64,000 nt of DNA. It comes from Lentilactobacillus sunkii DSM 19904. GTDB lineage: Bacteria > Bacillota > Bacilli > Lactobacillales > Lactobacillaceae. The stretch lies in contig NZ_AZEA01000002.1 of NCBI RefSeq assembly GCF_001435575.1, positions 186,001 to 250,000 of the forward strand, read 5' to 3'. This document shows positions 33,091 through 41,550 of this stretch, in pieces. The notes under the pieces are model-generated. The model worked only from the letters and a program-made list of their open reading frames with translations, made no database searches and was not told the DNA's origin. Made by a program: the position numbers and the translations under genes. The first letter of the stretch is position 1; each line of letters opens with the position of its first letter.

Positions 33091-34008
33091 CTACTCATCA
33101 TTTAAATGCAGCTTATCTAACAGCCTTTTTGATTTAAGGTTTCGGTTGTTATAATCATTTTCCAACTGGTTTGTGATTTTGACAAATTCCCGATACTTTC
33201 TGGGAGACATCCCAGTTTCATTTTTAAAAACTGTACTAAAGTAGGAAGTGCTTTGAAATCCCAGTTCATCCGCAATTTTTGCGATGGAATCTTCAGTTGA
33301 ATTCAGCAACTCCTTGGCAGTCCGAGATTTTGAAAGATTAATATACTTTTGAACAGTTGTATTTTTATATTTCTTAAACATCCGACTCAGATATTCCCGT
33401 GTTACAAACAATTCCTTACTTATATCGGCAAGCGACAAGCTAACAGCGGGGTGTTCCTCGATATATTCAATGGCGGTCTGAACCAGTTGTTCTGGTGAGG
33501 ACGCCTTCCGATTACGATCAGACTTAACATCCCTATTGATTTGTAAGAATAACTGGCAAAGTTTGCAGACAATCATCTCAAGATAACCGGGACGCTTATT
33601 AATTTGTTCATCTACAATTACCGTCATTGTCCTTTGAATATTCTGTAAAATAGAACTTGGCAGTTGATATACCCCGGTAAATTTATCAAAGAAATCAAAT
33701 GTTCCAAAACCGATTAATTCCTTCATCTTCGTATCTGTATAATTTCCATCAAATTCGATCACAATTCGAGTGTGACTTTTCGAGTTCATCATATCAATTC
33801 TGTGAGGAATATTAGGCTTAATAATAAATAAAGAACCTGGTTGGGCAGGATAGGTACGCCCATTGTAAATAAACTCACCATCGCCATCAAGAATCAGCAT
33901 CAGTTCACATTCAGGATGATAATGCATATCTCTTTGAGCTTGTGGGTGGTCAATATAATTGAGTTCAGTTCGAATAAACGTATCTCTGACAACATGTGCT
34001 TTGATCAT
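33091..34008 (-). CDS. AraC-family transcriptional regulator
   Basis: 305 residues with an N-terminal cupin sensor (DMHYHPECELMLILDGDGEFIYNGRTYPAQPGSLFIIKPNIPHRI) and a C-terminal AraC domain (SLADISKELFVTREYLSRMFKKYKNTTVQKYINLSKSRTAKELL; KIADELGFQSTSYFSTVFKNETGMSPRKYREF). AGGTGA lies 5 bases before ATG 34008. It is the likely regulator of the convergent 29491-32997 operon or of an unlinked target. A perfect cre site upstream suggests that the regulator itself is under glucose repression. Confidence 0.88.
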   Translation of the reverse strand: MIKAHVVRDTFIRTELNYIDHPQAQRDMHYHPECELMLILDGDGEFIYNGRTYPAQPGSLFIIKPNIPHRIDMMNSKSHTRIVIEFDGNYTDTKMKELIGFGTFDFFDKFTGVYQLPSSILQNIQRTMTVIVDEQINKRPGYLEMIVCKLCQLFLQINRDVKSDRNRKASSPEQLVQTAIEYIEEHPAVSLSLADISKELFVTREYLSRMFKKYKNTTVQKYINLSKSRTAKELLNSTEDSIAKIADELGFQSTSYFSTVFKNETGMSPRKYREFVKITNQLENDYNNRNLKSKRLLDKLHLNDE

Positions 34009-34040
34009 TTTATCACCTGAAATTTCATTTGCAGTATTCT

Positions 34041-34055
34041 AGTAAACGCTTACAT
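34041..34055 (-). promoter_or_regulatory. cre site upstream of araC-type gene
   Basis: On the minus strand ATGTAAGCGTTTACT matches WTGNAANCGNWNNCW at all positions and is close to a palindrome. It lies 33 bases before the regulator's start codon. Confidence 0.7.
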
Positions 34056-34080
34056 TCTTATTCTACATACTTTTTATTAA

Positions 34081-34140
34081 AATGACTACTTAATTAACAA
34101 AGTCGTCATTTACATTCCCCCACCAACCGAGGGAATGTAA
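34081..34140. other. Two adjacent hairpins in a regulatory gap
   Basis: AATGAC/GTCATT (34081-34086, 34105-34110) and a perfect 10-bp TTACATTCCC/GGGAATGTAA (34110-34119, 34131-34140). They lie between the AraC gene and the SMR gene and might be a terminator or operator. No gene is seen in 34009-34253. Confidence 0.4.
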
Positions 34141-34253
34141 GCTAGGTTCTTTAGATTACTGTTAATAGAGGACATCATCAATTAACCTTCTCCCAAAGGA
34201 AAATATCTGACATGCCAACTCATTCCTGCAAAAAATTTAGTTGATGAAAACCT

Positions 34254-34302
34254 AAAAACTGAGATAAGGTTTCCAAAAAGCAGGGAAACCTCATCTCAGT
34301 TT
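34254..34302 (-). terminator. Terminator of the SMR gene
   Basis: 19-bp stem (34256-34274 with 34284-34302) with one G-U pair on the minus strand, followed by TTTTT (plus 34254-34258). Confidence 0.85.
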
Positions 34303-34332
34303 ATTTTGGTTGTTCGTCAACCTTATTGGTAA

Positions 34333-34656
34333 TTAGTGACTGGGGCCATACAGATTCAAAACGACAACCCCAACCAAAATCAAACCAATTCCAATAATGC
34401 TCGCAGCGTTGATCGGCTCTTTCCACAAGACAATCGAGATAACAGTGGTCATGACAATTCCGATGCCGCTCCATAATGCGTATGCAAGATTTAGACTAAG
34501 ACTTTCCATTGCAATCGCCAGGAAAACAAAGCAAAGTCCATAAGCACCGAGGGCCCCAACGGAAGGCCAAAAAATGGTAAATCCGGTAGATGCCTTCAGC
34601 AAATTCGTTCCCAACAGCTCGCCAACAATGGCAATTATTAAAAATACATATCCCAT
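34333..34656 (-). CDS. SMR-family multidrug/guanidinium exporter
   Basis: A 107-residue four-helix membrane protein. The catalytic membrane Glu is in IVGELLGTNLLKAS (Glu13), equivalent to Glu14 of EmrE, and AYALWSGIGIVMTT is the conserved helix-3 segment. SMR proteins work as dimers that exchange protons for quaternary ammonium compounds or guanidinium. Nothing upstream resembles a guanidine riboswitch. A promoter is visible on the minus strand (TTGGTC, TATACT) about 100 bases before the start. AGGTG precedes ATG 34656. Single gene with its own terminator. Confidence 0.9.
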   Translation of the reverse strand: MGYVFLIIAIVGELLGTNLLKASTGFTIFWPSVGALGAYGLCFVFLAIAMESLSLNLAYALWSGIGIVMTTVISIVLWKEPINAASIIGIGLILVGVVVLNLYGPSH

Positions 34657-35657
34657 GTTTTCACCTCAAAGTGATGAATAGCTTATTAATTTATTCAGCA
34701 ATGAGGTCGTTTACCAAAGAACATCCCATGCAAGTGCCAAGTATAATGTTTTATCCATTACTTTGACCAATCCTTTTTGATAGTGAAAATAGTATACCAT
34801 TCGAAGATACAGAAATGTCAGGAAAACTTTGAAATTCAATATATAAACTTGCCGTCAATAAATGACACGACTCCAAATTCTGCCGGGTCGTGCCATTTAT
34901 TGCCGTGGAGATTACTCGTATTGTTACTTTAAGATGATCGCAAGTGATGACCAGCTGTCAGAAAGCTGGTATTACAATCTACTGAATTTGTAATAATGAT
35001 CCATCTTACGGTCAACAAAAATGAGTGCGTTGAATGATTGCAACTGTTCATGTATTTATAGACTACTCGAAAATACCAATTTCCTTCTTCTAATATTCCG
35101 TTTTCTCTTAAGTTGTTCATCGTTCTGTGATTTCTTTTCGAAATTCTGCCTTAGGTATCAAACCCACCTTCAATTTTGAATATCTTTCCTGAGATCTTGT
35201 TAAGCAAGCCACCATGGATCATAAGTGTAAGGTATTATGGCAAAAATCGTTTTAACGAAGTTTAAATGTCATTGCCCATGTTGACATAAGGATCTACAGA
35301 TATAAAAATACTGTTCAATAAACTAAAACGTCCGGTGGAAAAGATCTCCAAAGGCTCAATAATATGTGGCAACACCTCCCGATGCCATCTAACAAGTGGG
35401 TTAGATGATCTATGGGAAAAGTGTAAGCCCTTGCAAAAAGATTTTTAATGCAAATTATTTGATATCTAATTACCTTTTTTGACATTGAGATTTCCTTAAC
35501 AGTTTTAAAAGGTTATACCGAAAATTATCCGTATAATTTTAAAGTAGCAAAACATTTATTAATTCGTTAGTCATGGGGGATTCAGAACAACACAATTTAA
35601 AGAGCTAAGCGTTAAGTCGGAAACTTCACATAATTATTCGGATAAATAAAAAACATC
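34657..35657. other. About 1 kb non-coding region with repeats
   Basis: No frame here has a ribosome binding site and convincing composition; the best (minus 35120-34929, 63 codons) is rejected. Present are an 18-base inverted repeat (34854-34871 with 34887-34904, two mismatches), a short hairpin ACCAGCT/AAGCTGGT near 34970-34990, GCAAAAATCGTTTTAA at 35240-35255 (repeated exactly at 35705-35720), and CGGATAAATAAAA near 35638-35650, repeated near 35668. The left end carries the SMR promoter. This may be the scar of lost genes. Confidence 0.45.
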
Positions 35658-35705
35658 TTGACTTATGCGGATAAATAAAATAATATTTGCCTGTAAGCGT
35701 ATTCG
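35658..35705 (+). promoter_or_regulatory. Strong promoter with cre at the start site
   Basis: TTGACT (35658-35663), a 17-base spacer, TAATAT (35681-35686), then the cre-like CTGTAAGCGTATTCG (35691-35705) right where transcription should begin. This shows that coding must start downstream, and predicts CcpA repression of the GPH-galM operon. Confidence 0.75.
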
Positions 35706-35769
35706 CAAAAATCGTTTTAATGCTGGTTCAGTCTGGGTACTGAATACTAATAGAAAGAAGGATTCTATT

Positions 35770-37158
35770 TTGGCATCTAATTCGATTTCAGGAAAAACAA
35801 ATTTTAGGGAGAAACTACATTTTTGGGATTACCTTGGCTTTGGAGCTGGGGATATGGCCATCAACTTCACCTTTGGTTCATTAGGAGTGTTTGTCGTTTA
35901 CTTCTACACGAACGTCGTTGGACTGTCAGCTGGTGTTGTTGGGACAATGATGTTAATATCACGGTCATTTGACGGGATCATCGATATGGTTATCGGTGGT
36001 TTGGTTGACCGTACACGAAGCCGTTGGGGGAAAACTCGTCCCTGGCTTTTATTTGGCGCCATTCCGTTTGCTGTATTAACAGTATTAATCTTCGCAGTTC
36101 CAACAAATATTTCTGGTGTTGGCAAGATTGCTTATGCGTTTGTTTCGTATAACGTCTTGATGATTTCTTTCTCATCCATTGCCATTCCATTTGGAACTTT
36201 GAACTCACTGGTTACTCGGGATCGACACCAGCGAGAAACATTTAACATTTTCCGAATGACAGAAGCTCAGATTGGTTTGATTATTGTTACCAACCTGACA
36301 ATGCCATTGGTTCAAATGTTTGGCGGTCAACAATTTGGCTGGATCTTAGCATATGCATGTCTGGGTGTTGGTTCAATTGCCCTACTGTGGATCGTATTCT
36401 TTACACAGCGTGAACGTGTTCAAATCACTGAAAAGCAGGAAGAAACGCTCACAGTCCGCAAGCAATTATCATTGATCTTCAAAAACAAGTTTTGGATCCT
36501 TGCCTTCCTGTTTGCGGTCACATTCAGTGTTACAACCGCTTTTAATCAATCAACAATGGTTTATTTTGCTCAGTATATTTTGCATGATAAAAATTTAGTT
36601 GGAATTATGAATGTTTTATACTACGTTCCAACTATCTTAGGGTTCTTTGTTTCTGTTAAACTGTTCGATAAGTTTGGTAAAACAAAGATGATGGTTGTAG
36701 GTGCTGTTATCAGTATCATCGGCTATGCGATGCCACTGATCATGCCAAAAAGTGTTGGCTTTAATGAATTTGCTCAAGTCATTAAAGGCTTGGGTCAAGC
36801 CCCACTTCTTGGTTCATTATGGGCATTATTCCCTGACACCATTGAATATGGTCATTGGAAAACTGGTCACAGAATCGAAGGATTACTTTATTCCGGTGGT
36901 AGTTTAGGTCAAAAGCTTGGTCTGGGTATTGGTACTGCTGCTGTTGGTTGGGTATTAGGTATGGGCCATTACAACGGAGCCGTTGCCACCCAATCAGCCA
37001 GTGCGGTCCACGCAATTTACTGGATTTTCATCTACCTACCAGTTCTCTTCTTTATTCTTCAGTTGATTATTCTCCACTTCTACACGATTGATAAAATATA
37101 TCCAAAAATCATGGATGATTTGAGAAATGATAGATTTGCAGACGGTGCGGACAAATAG
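35770..37158 (+). CDS. GPH-family sugar:cation symporter
   Basis: A 462-residue, 12-helix symporter (FWDYLGFGAGDMAINFTFGSLGVFVVYFYTNVVGL; RSFDGIIDMVIGGLVDRTRSRWGKTRPWLLF; DTIEYGHWKTGHRIEGLLYS), the last being the conserved GPH helix-10 motif. No EIIA domain. Start: TTG 35770 with AGAAGGA (35756-35762) 7 bases upstream. The frame is open back to an ATG at 35665, but that lies inside the promoter, between the -35 and -10 boxes, so it cannot be the start on this transcript. Cotranscribed with galM, so the substrate is probably a glycoside or aldose yielding a beta-anomer. Confidence 0.85.
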   Translation: MASNSISGKTNFREKLHFWDYLGFGAGDMAINFTFGSLGVFVVYFYTNVVGLSAGVVGTMMLISRSFDGIIDMVIGGLVDRTRSRWGKTRPWLLFGAIPFAVLTVLIFAVPTNISGVGKIAYAFVSYNVLMISFSSIAIPFGTLNSLVTRDRHQRETFNIFRMTEAQIGLIIVTNLTMPLVQMFGGQQFGWILAYACLGVGSIALLWIVFFTQRERVQITEKQEETLTVRKQLSLIFKNKFWILAFLFAVTFSVTTAFNQSTMVYFAQYILHDKNLVGIMNVLYYVPTILGFFVSVKLFDKFGKTKMMVVGAVISIIGYAMPLIMPKSVGFNEFAQVIKGLGQAPLLGSLWALFPDTIEYGHWKTGHRIEGLLYSGGSLGQKLGLGIGTAAVGWVLGMGHYNGAVATQSASAVHAIYWIFIYLPVLFFILQLIILHFYTIDKIYPKIMDDLRNDRFADGADK

Positions 37159-37180
37159 ATATTTGGAGGCAATTATAACA

Positions 37181-38233
37181 ATGGATAACAAAGTTACAGG
37201 AAAAATCGATCAGTTTGATGATTATCAGGGTCATCCGATCAAAAAACTGACGTTGAAAAATTCAAATAATGTTTCAATTTCCGTTATCACGTTAGGATCG
37301 ACGCTGTATGAGTTAAATGTCCCCGATGAGAACGGTCAACCTCATAACATCGTCTTGAACTACCAGCATAGTGAGGATTATCTCAAAAATCCGTTTTATG
37401 TATGTATGGGAATTGGCCGGGTAGCTGGTCGGATAGCTGACGGGAAATTGGTCATCGATCAAAACAAGTACAATTTGCCAACCAACGAAGGAAGTACAAC
37501 GCTGCATGGCGGCCCGCATGGATTTAATACTCAAATTTGGGATGGCAAAATTGAAACCCAAAATGGTCAAGACGTCATCGTGCTTCAGCATCTCCAAAGA
37601 TCAGAGGATGATGGTTTCCCTGGTGATATGGATGTCACAATCACTTATTCACTTTCAGACGATGATGTGGTTTCAATTAAGTTCACTGCCAAGAGCACAG
37701 AAGATACTGTTTTCAACCCAACTCAGCACACCTATTTCAATCTCGGAGATGGCAACACCATCAACGATCAACTTCTTAAGATCAATTCAAGTCAGGCACT
37801 CAAACTGGATGATAAAAAGATTCCCACCAAAGAAAGAATTGATGTCAATAACACCCCTTACGATTTTAATGGCTTCAAAAAGTTAGGTGAGTCTATTGCT
37901 GCGATGGGGAAAACTAAGGAAAAAGGGTTCGACGATGTGTTTCCTGTTAATCCGGACACCAATAACATCATTGCGGAATTAAGAGATCCGGCCACTAACC
38001 GTGGTGTGACTGTGGAGTCATCCCGTGACGGCATGATCTTGTTCACTGCAAACTCATTTACTCACGAAAATATGAATTTCGTTCGTACGAATGGTGTTGG
38101 TAACCCATACTTAGGTGTCGCTCTTGAACCAATGTTTTTAGCTAAACCTGGTCAAGATAGAGATTTTTCAGAAATGAAAGTTCCTAAGAATCACCCAGTT
38201 ACTCACACGATCAAATACCACCTCAGTTATTAG
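37181..38233 (+). CDS. galM: Aldose 1-epimerase (mutarotase)
   Basis: A 350-residue cytoplasmic enzyme that interconverts alpha and beta anomers of free aldoses. Signature segments: GRVAGRIADGKLVIDQNKYNLPTNEGSTTLHGGPHGF (first catalytic His region), FNPTQHTYFNLGDG (catalytic His) and YLGVALEPMF (catalytic Glu). GGAGG at 37165-37169 lies 11 bases before ATG 37181; in-frame upstream codons overlap the transporter end without a site. It is 22 bases after the GPH gene and ends with its own terminator. The role is to funnel imported sugar to kinases or isomerases. Confidence 0.92.
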   Translation: MDNKVTGKIDQFDDYQGHPIKKLTLKNSNNVSISVITLGSTLYELNVPDENGQPHNIVLNYQHSEDYLKNPFYVCMGIGRVAGRIADGKLVIDQNKYNLPTNEGSTTLHGGPHGFNTQIWDGKIETQNGQDVIVLQHLQRSEDDGFPGDMDVTITYSLSDDDVVSIKFTAKSTEDTVFNPTQHTYFNLGDGNTINDQLLKINSSQALKLDDKKIPTKERIDVNNTPYDFNGFKKLGESIAAMGKTKEKGFDDVFPVNPDTNNIIAELRDPATNRGVTVESSRDGMILFTANSFTHENMNFVRTNGVGNPYLGVALEPMFLAKPGQDRDFSEMKVPKNHPVTHTIKYHLSY

Positions 38234-38267
38234 TTGTCATTAACTCTCATTAACATTTTTAACTTAA

Positions 38268-38325
38268 TTCGCTCAATATTAGCACTCTGCTTTCCTTTCA
38301 GTGCTGGTATTGGGCGAATGTTTTT
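38268..38325 (+). terminator. Terminator of the GPH-galM operon
   Basis: Long stem (38268-38286 with 38300-38318). Its three differences are U-G pairs on the plus strand. TGTTTTTAT follows. Confidence 0.85.
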
Positions 38326-38517
38326 ATATCGACTCTTTTGCGAAGTAATATAAATTAGACTGGCATAATGACACTTATCAGAAATTGATCGTCAAAAAAG
38401 AACAAACGCGTTATAATATGAGTGTAATTCAGATTGATATTCTAATATGTCAAACAAGATCAGCGCTGCAATTTAGTCCACAAAAACGATTTAAACGGTG
38501 TTAACGGGGGTATCTTA

Positions 38518-39453
38518 ATGAAATGCTTAATCTCATCAACACAGTTTCCAGTAACGTTCACAGTCGGAGGAGAATTCAGGACGTCATTACCATGGAAGCA
38601 TGACGTTGTCTGTAATGAAGACTATGAATTATTTATCATGCTGAAGGGATCATTGTATCTAAACCTTGACGACCGATCAGTCACTCTGAAACATAATGAA
38701 ATTTTGCTCGTTCCAAGCGGCGTCACAATCAGTGGCAGAGAAAAATCCAGCAACTTATCCTTCCTGTGGCTACATTTCCTTCCGTCAAAAGATTCAGACC
38801 TCAGAGAATTCGATAACCAAGAAATCAAACCAATGCTCGCCAAAGATGGTTATCGGCAATACGTGCTACCCGTTCGAACGAAAGTTGAGAACACTGACCA
38901 CCTGGTGATAGCAGCTTATGATCTCCTAAATCGTGTACATAACGACGTTTATGAATTTGAGAAAAGAAATTTTTTGATGACCAATATATTATTGATAATT
39001 AGTTCAGAATTTTCCCAAAGAATATTGGCTGAAGACGCCGATCGTCAATCAGCAAGAATTTCTCAAATAAAAAAATGGATCTGTGAACATCTGGATAGCT
39101 CGCTTAGAGTTTCTAAAATAAGTCAAATATTTGGGTTGTCAGAAGAATATCTATCAAGAACTTTTAGAGAACATGAGGGTATGACAATCGTTCAGTACAT
39201 GAATGTTCAAAAGATCAAAGTGGCCAAAGTTCTACTCCTACAAAGTTCACTGTCAATCAAGGAAGTTAGCAACTTTTCATATTTCCAGAATGAGAAACAA
39301 TTCTTTCTTCAATTTAAAAGAATCACCGGAACAACCCCACTCAGCTTTCGGGAAGCTCATAACGGAATCCATACAAACGATTCACTCATTGACCCTGATC
39401 TCCCAATTCCCAAACGTGCCAAGTTTATCTTAAGGGGCTTGGAGGAGAAATAA
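38518..39453 (+). CDS. AraC-family transcriptional regulator
   Basis: 311 residues. The N-terminal cupin-like sensor (YELFIMLKGSLYLNLDDRSVTLKHNEILLVPSGVTISGR) is followed by the AraC HTH pair (LRVSKISQIFGLSEEYLSRTFREHEGMTIVQYMNVQKIKVAKVLLLQSSLSIKEVSNFSYFQNEKQFFLQFKRITGTTPLSFREAH). GGGGG lies 7 bases before ATG 38518. A site AAAACGATTTAAAC (38483-38496) upstream resembles, in inverse, the AAATCGTTTT repeats near the GPH-galM promoter, so this protein may regulate that operon and itself. Confidence 0.88.
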   Translation: MKCLISSTQFPVTFTVGGEFRTSLPWKHDVVCNEDYELFIMLKGSLYLNLDDRSVTLKHNEILLVPSGVTISGREKSSNLSFLWLHFLPSKDSDLREFDNQEIKPMLAKDGYRQYVLPVRTKVENTDHLVIAAYDLLNRVHNDVYEFEKRNFLMTNILLIISSEFSQRILAEDADRQSARISQIKKWICEHLDSSLRVSKISQIFGLSEEYLSRTFREHEGMTIVQYMNVQKIKVAKVLLLQSSLSIKEVSNFSYFQNEKQFFLQFKRITGTTPLSFREAHNGIHTNDSLIDPDLPIPKRAKFILRGLEEK

Positions 39454-39567
39454 GCAGATATATTCTTAGTGAGAGTTGCTGCTGTTTTTCTACTGAAAAA
39501 TCAGTCGAGATATTTGCACAAGATCATATTCGCTTAATTACCAAAACATGATCTACGATTACAACTG

Positions 39568-39617
39568 AAAAGGGAATTGAGCAATAACAGCTATCTGCTA
39601 TTACTCAGTTCCCTTTT
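39568..39617 (+). terminator. Terminator after araC-type gene
   Basis: AAAAGGGAATTGAG pairs with CTCAGTTCCCTTTT, with one U-G pair on the plus strand. It may also end the opposite zinc-ribbon operon. Confidence 0.7.
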
Positions 39618-39667
39618 ACTTACATATTTAGTTGGCATCAAGACAGTTGATGATTATGGAAAAATGG

Positions 39668-39904
39668 TTATCTTTTTGTCTTGTTACCCTTGGATTTTTT
39701 CTCCGCCTGATATCGGCTCATGCCCTCTTTATAGGGATTACCAAACAACTTGCTCAACCCCGTCCACCATGAATTGGAACTAGTGGGCTCTTCGCTGTGA
39801 CCGTCATCTATCGGCAATTTCTTGCCACAGTTCGGGCACACAACATCATCAGGCTTCAACTTCGCTCCACAATACGGACAAAATAAAAATTTCTGTTCGG
39901 CCAT
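39668..39904 (-). CDS. Zinc-ribbon protein
   Basis: A 78-residue protein starting MAEQKFLFCPYCGAKLKPDDVVCPNCGKKLPID, a double CxxC zinc ribbon, followed by a low-complexity linker and a basic tail (YQAEKKSKGNKTKR). Such small ribbons usually mediate protein or nucleic-acid contacts. GAGGT lies 7 bases before ATG 39904. It is the third gene of a leftward operon with a small membrane protein and the four-repeat protein, only 5 bases behind the membrane gene. Confidence 0.8.
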   Translation of the reverse strand: MAEQKFLFCPYCGAKLKPDDVVCPNCGKKLPIDDGHSEEPTSSNSWWTGLSKLFGNPYKEGMSRYQAEKKSKGNKTKR

Positions 39905-39909
39905 TTTGC

Positions 39910-40284
39910 TTACCTCGATTGTTGCTTGTTGCGGTTACGATTGGTGTTTCGCTGACGGCGCTTTTCAGCTTCTGCTTTTTCTTGGACAGCACTCGCTTCA
40001 CGAATCTGTTGTTCGCGTTTTTGACGTTCTTCCTTTGCTTTATCGTCAGCCACCATCTGATTATGAATGATGTTCGCCCGATGAGAAAGAAAGTTCCAGC
40101 CGCCAATCAGGAATAGTGCAGAAACGATTGAGTATGGGAAGGTATACCACGGAAAATAAGTTCCGCTTTTGTATATCATCGGGCCAAAATAATTATACGC
40201 CGCCATCAAAACGGTGATCATAATCGTCATCTTCAGCGTATTAGTCAGCCATTTGGGAAATTTGAATTTCTTCTTTTTTGCCAA
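39910..40284 (-). CDS. Small membrane protein with charged coiled tail
   Basis: 124 residues: a basic N-terminus (MAKKKKFKFPKWL), two membrane helices (about 17-36 and 48-66), then a very charged, probably coiled-coil tail (KAKEERQKREQQIREASAVQEKAEAEKRRQRNTNRNRNKQQSR), probably cytoplasmic. The start is TTG at 40284. AGGAGG, which overlaps the preceding stop codon, lies 7 bases before it, whereas the ATG next to the site is too close. Function unknown. Operon partners are a zinc ribbon and the four-repeat protein. Confidence 0.72.
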   Translation of the reverse strand: MAKKKKFKFPKWLTNTLKMTIMITVLMAAYNYFGPMIYKSGTYFPWYTFPYSIVSALFLIGGWNFLSHRANIIHNQMVADDKAKEERQKREQQIREASAVQEKAEAEKRRQRNTNRNRNKQQSR

Positions 40285-40295
40285 AGCGCATCCTC

Positions 40296-41459
40296 CTAAT
40301 CAATTTCATTTTCCGTCAAGAATGCTTTGAAATAATCAAAAGCCATCTCGCGGATATTTTCAATCCCGATTTGTTGGGTCGGCAGCTCGCCGTCATCGTC
40401 AACATCCAATAGTTCAACGGTTAAAACACCAGTGTCAAGGTTAATAGCAGTCGGGTATCCAGCGAAGTTTTCTTCGTCAGCCGTTTCAAAGCGAATCACT
40501 TTTTGATACTGAATCGATTGAGTAATAATATTAATCAAAATATTATCGGCATTATCAAAAGCCCGGTCTGAATTCAGCACGGACAACGCAAAATGCTTGT
40601 TGCTTTTATTTTCGGCGACAAATTTATCAATTACTCGAAGGTAATCGGAATCTGTAATCAGCCTTGCAATATCATCATACCTGATCCAGACGTATCCGCC
40701 AAATCGACCATTCATGTCGACCACCATCATCACAAGTTCATTGTGGTTGCTGGAGATAATCTTGCCGACATAAAAGTATTTACGGTCATCATTGGTATCA
40801 ATAACCAGCCAATCACCGGAATTCCTGAACTTGGTCACGACATCGCGGAATGCCGTTGGATCTGAAATAATTGTATTTACAATATGATTTTCCGGCTTCA
40901 CCATATCCAACACGTTCTGCAATAATTGTAATTCGGTACCGCCAAATTCAATCCCACGAATATCGTCAAATTGAATGTTAAAAACAGGCCGTTTTGAAAA
41001 ATCGAATTTATTAATGTTGGTAAAAGTCATCCCGTCTTCATGAATTTCGGAGATGAGGCCTTCGTTGTACTTAAGCTTGCCGGCTTCTTCAGTGATAATG
41101 AGGCCAACTTTTGATTCATCGTGAAGGGTTTGAATAACCCGATCGAATAATGAATCACTCATCTTAATTGGCAGGTCAAATGCCGGCTGGGAATTGAGAT
41201 GATGCTTTTCATCAAATTCAATTCGGTCCTCCATATTTGCCAGATCATAACTGTCAGTTTCAACCGACTTAACCGATGACAACTTTAAATAAACCTCACC
41301 GTCCTGAATACCATAGTCATTATAGGTCAGCATGATGAAATCTTTGTCACTTAAAAATTGAATGACACCGGTATACACGATGTCGGAATCATTTTGAAAG
41401 GCGTTAATTAACTGCTCATCGATTTGGGCGGTGCGGAGCTTGTCGTATAGGGCTTTCAT
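40296..41459 (-). CDS. Four-repeat Sm/beta-barrel-like protein, unknown
   Basis: A 387-residue soluble acidic protein. Four units of about 70-75 residues each read: helix, then a Y/F-x-G-x-I strand, a hydrophobic strand, a Gly-rich turn, an I-x-x-D-D-I-x-x-I strand and a final Tyr/Leu helix. Approximate positions are 10-72, 105-178, 203-275 and 308-379; examples are YTGVIQFLSDKDFIMLTYND, YVGKIISSNHNELVMMVVDM and IRYDDIARLITDSDYL. This resembles tandem small beta-barrels (Sm or KOW-like). I know no characterised homologue. Weak GAAAG site before ATG 41459. First gene of the operon with the membrane and zinc-ribbon genes. Structured element copy 4 lies just upstream. Confidence 0.7.
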   Translation of the reverse strand: MKALYDKLRTAQIDEQLINAFQNDSDIVYTGVIQFLSDKDFIMLTYNDYGIQDGEVYLKLSSVKSVETDSYDLANMEDRIEFDEKHHLNSQPAFDLPIKMSDSLFDRVIQTLHDESKVGLIITEEAGKLKYNEGLISEIHEDGMTFTNINKFDFSKRPVFNIQFDDIRGIEFGGTELQLLQNVLDMVKPENHIVNTIISDPTAFRDVVTKFRNSGDWLVIDTNDDRKYFYVGKIISSNHNELVMMVVDMNGRFGGYVWIRYDDIARLITDSDYLRVIDKFVAENKSNKHFALSVLNSDRAFDNADNILINIITQSIQYQKVIRFETADEENFAGYPTAINLDTGVLTVELLDVDDDGELPTQQIGIENIREMAFDYFKAFLTENEID

Positions 41460-41550
41460 GGTGTCACTTCTTTCTTGTTGGGGTGGGGGTGGGGGTATTA
41501 GTTTGTGGTTTTAGATTTTAGTGGAGATTCTTTTGAGTCCTACTTTTATC

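Noticed and set aside
34690-34735. Short 12-codon minus-strand leader-like ORF (MGCSLVNDLIAE) before the SMR gene
   Set aside because: It lacks a ribosome binding site and there is no visible attenuator linking it to the SMR gene.
34657-34800. Guanidine riboswitch upstream of the SMR exporter
   Set aside because: Searched by eye for the paired ACGR loops of guanidine-II and the ykkC core; neither is present. Only an ordinary promoter is seen.
34929-35120. 63-codon minus-strand frame in the 1-kb gap
   Set aside because: No ribosome binding site, low-complexity composition unlike nearby proteins, and it includes a hairpin region. Treated as non-coding.
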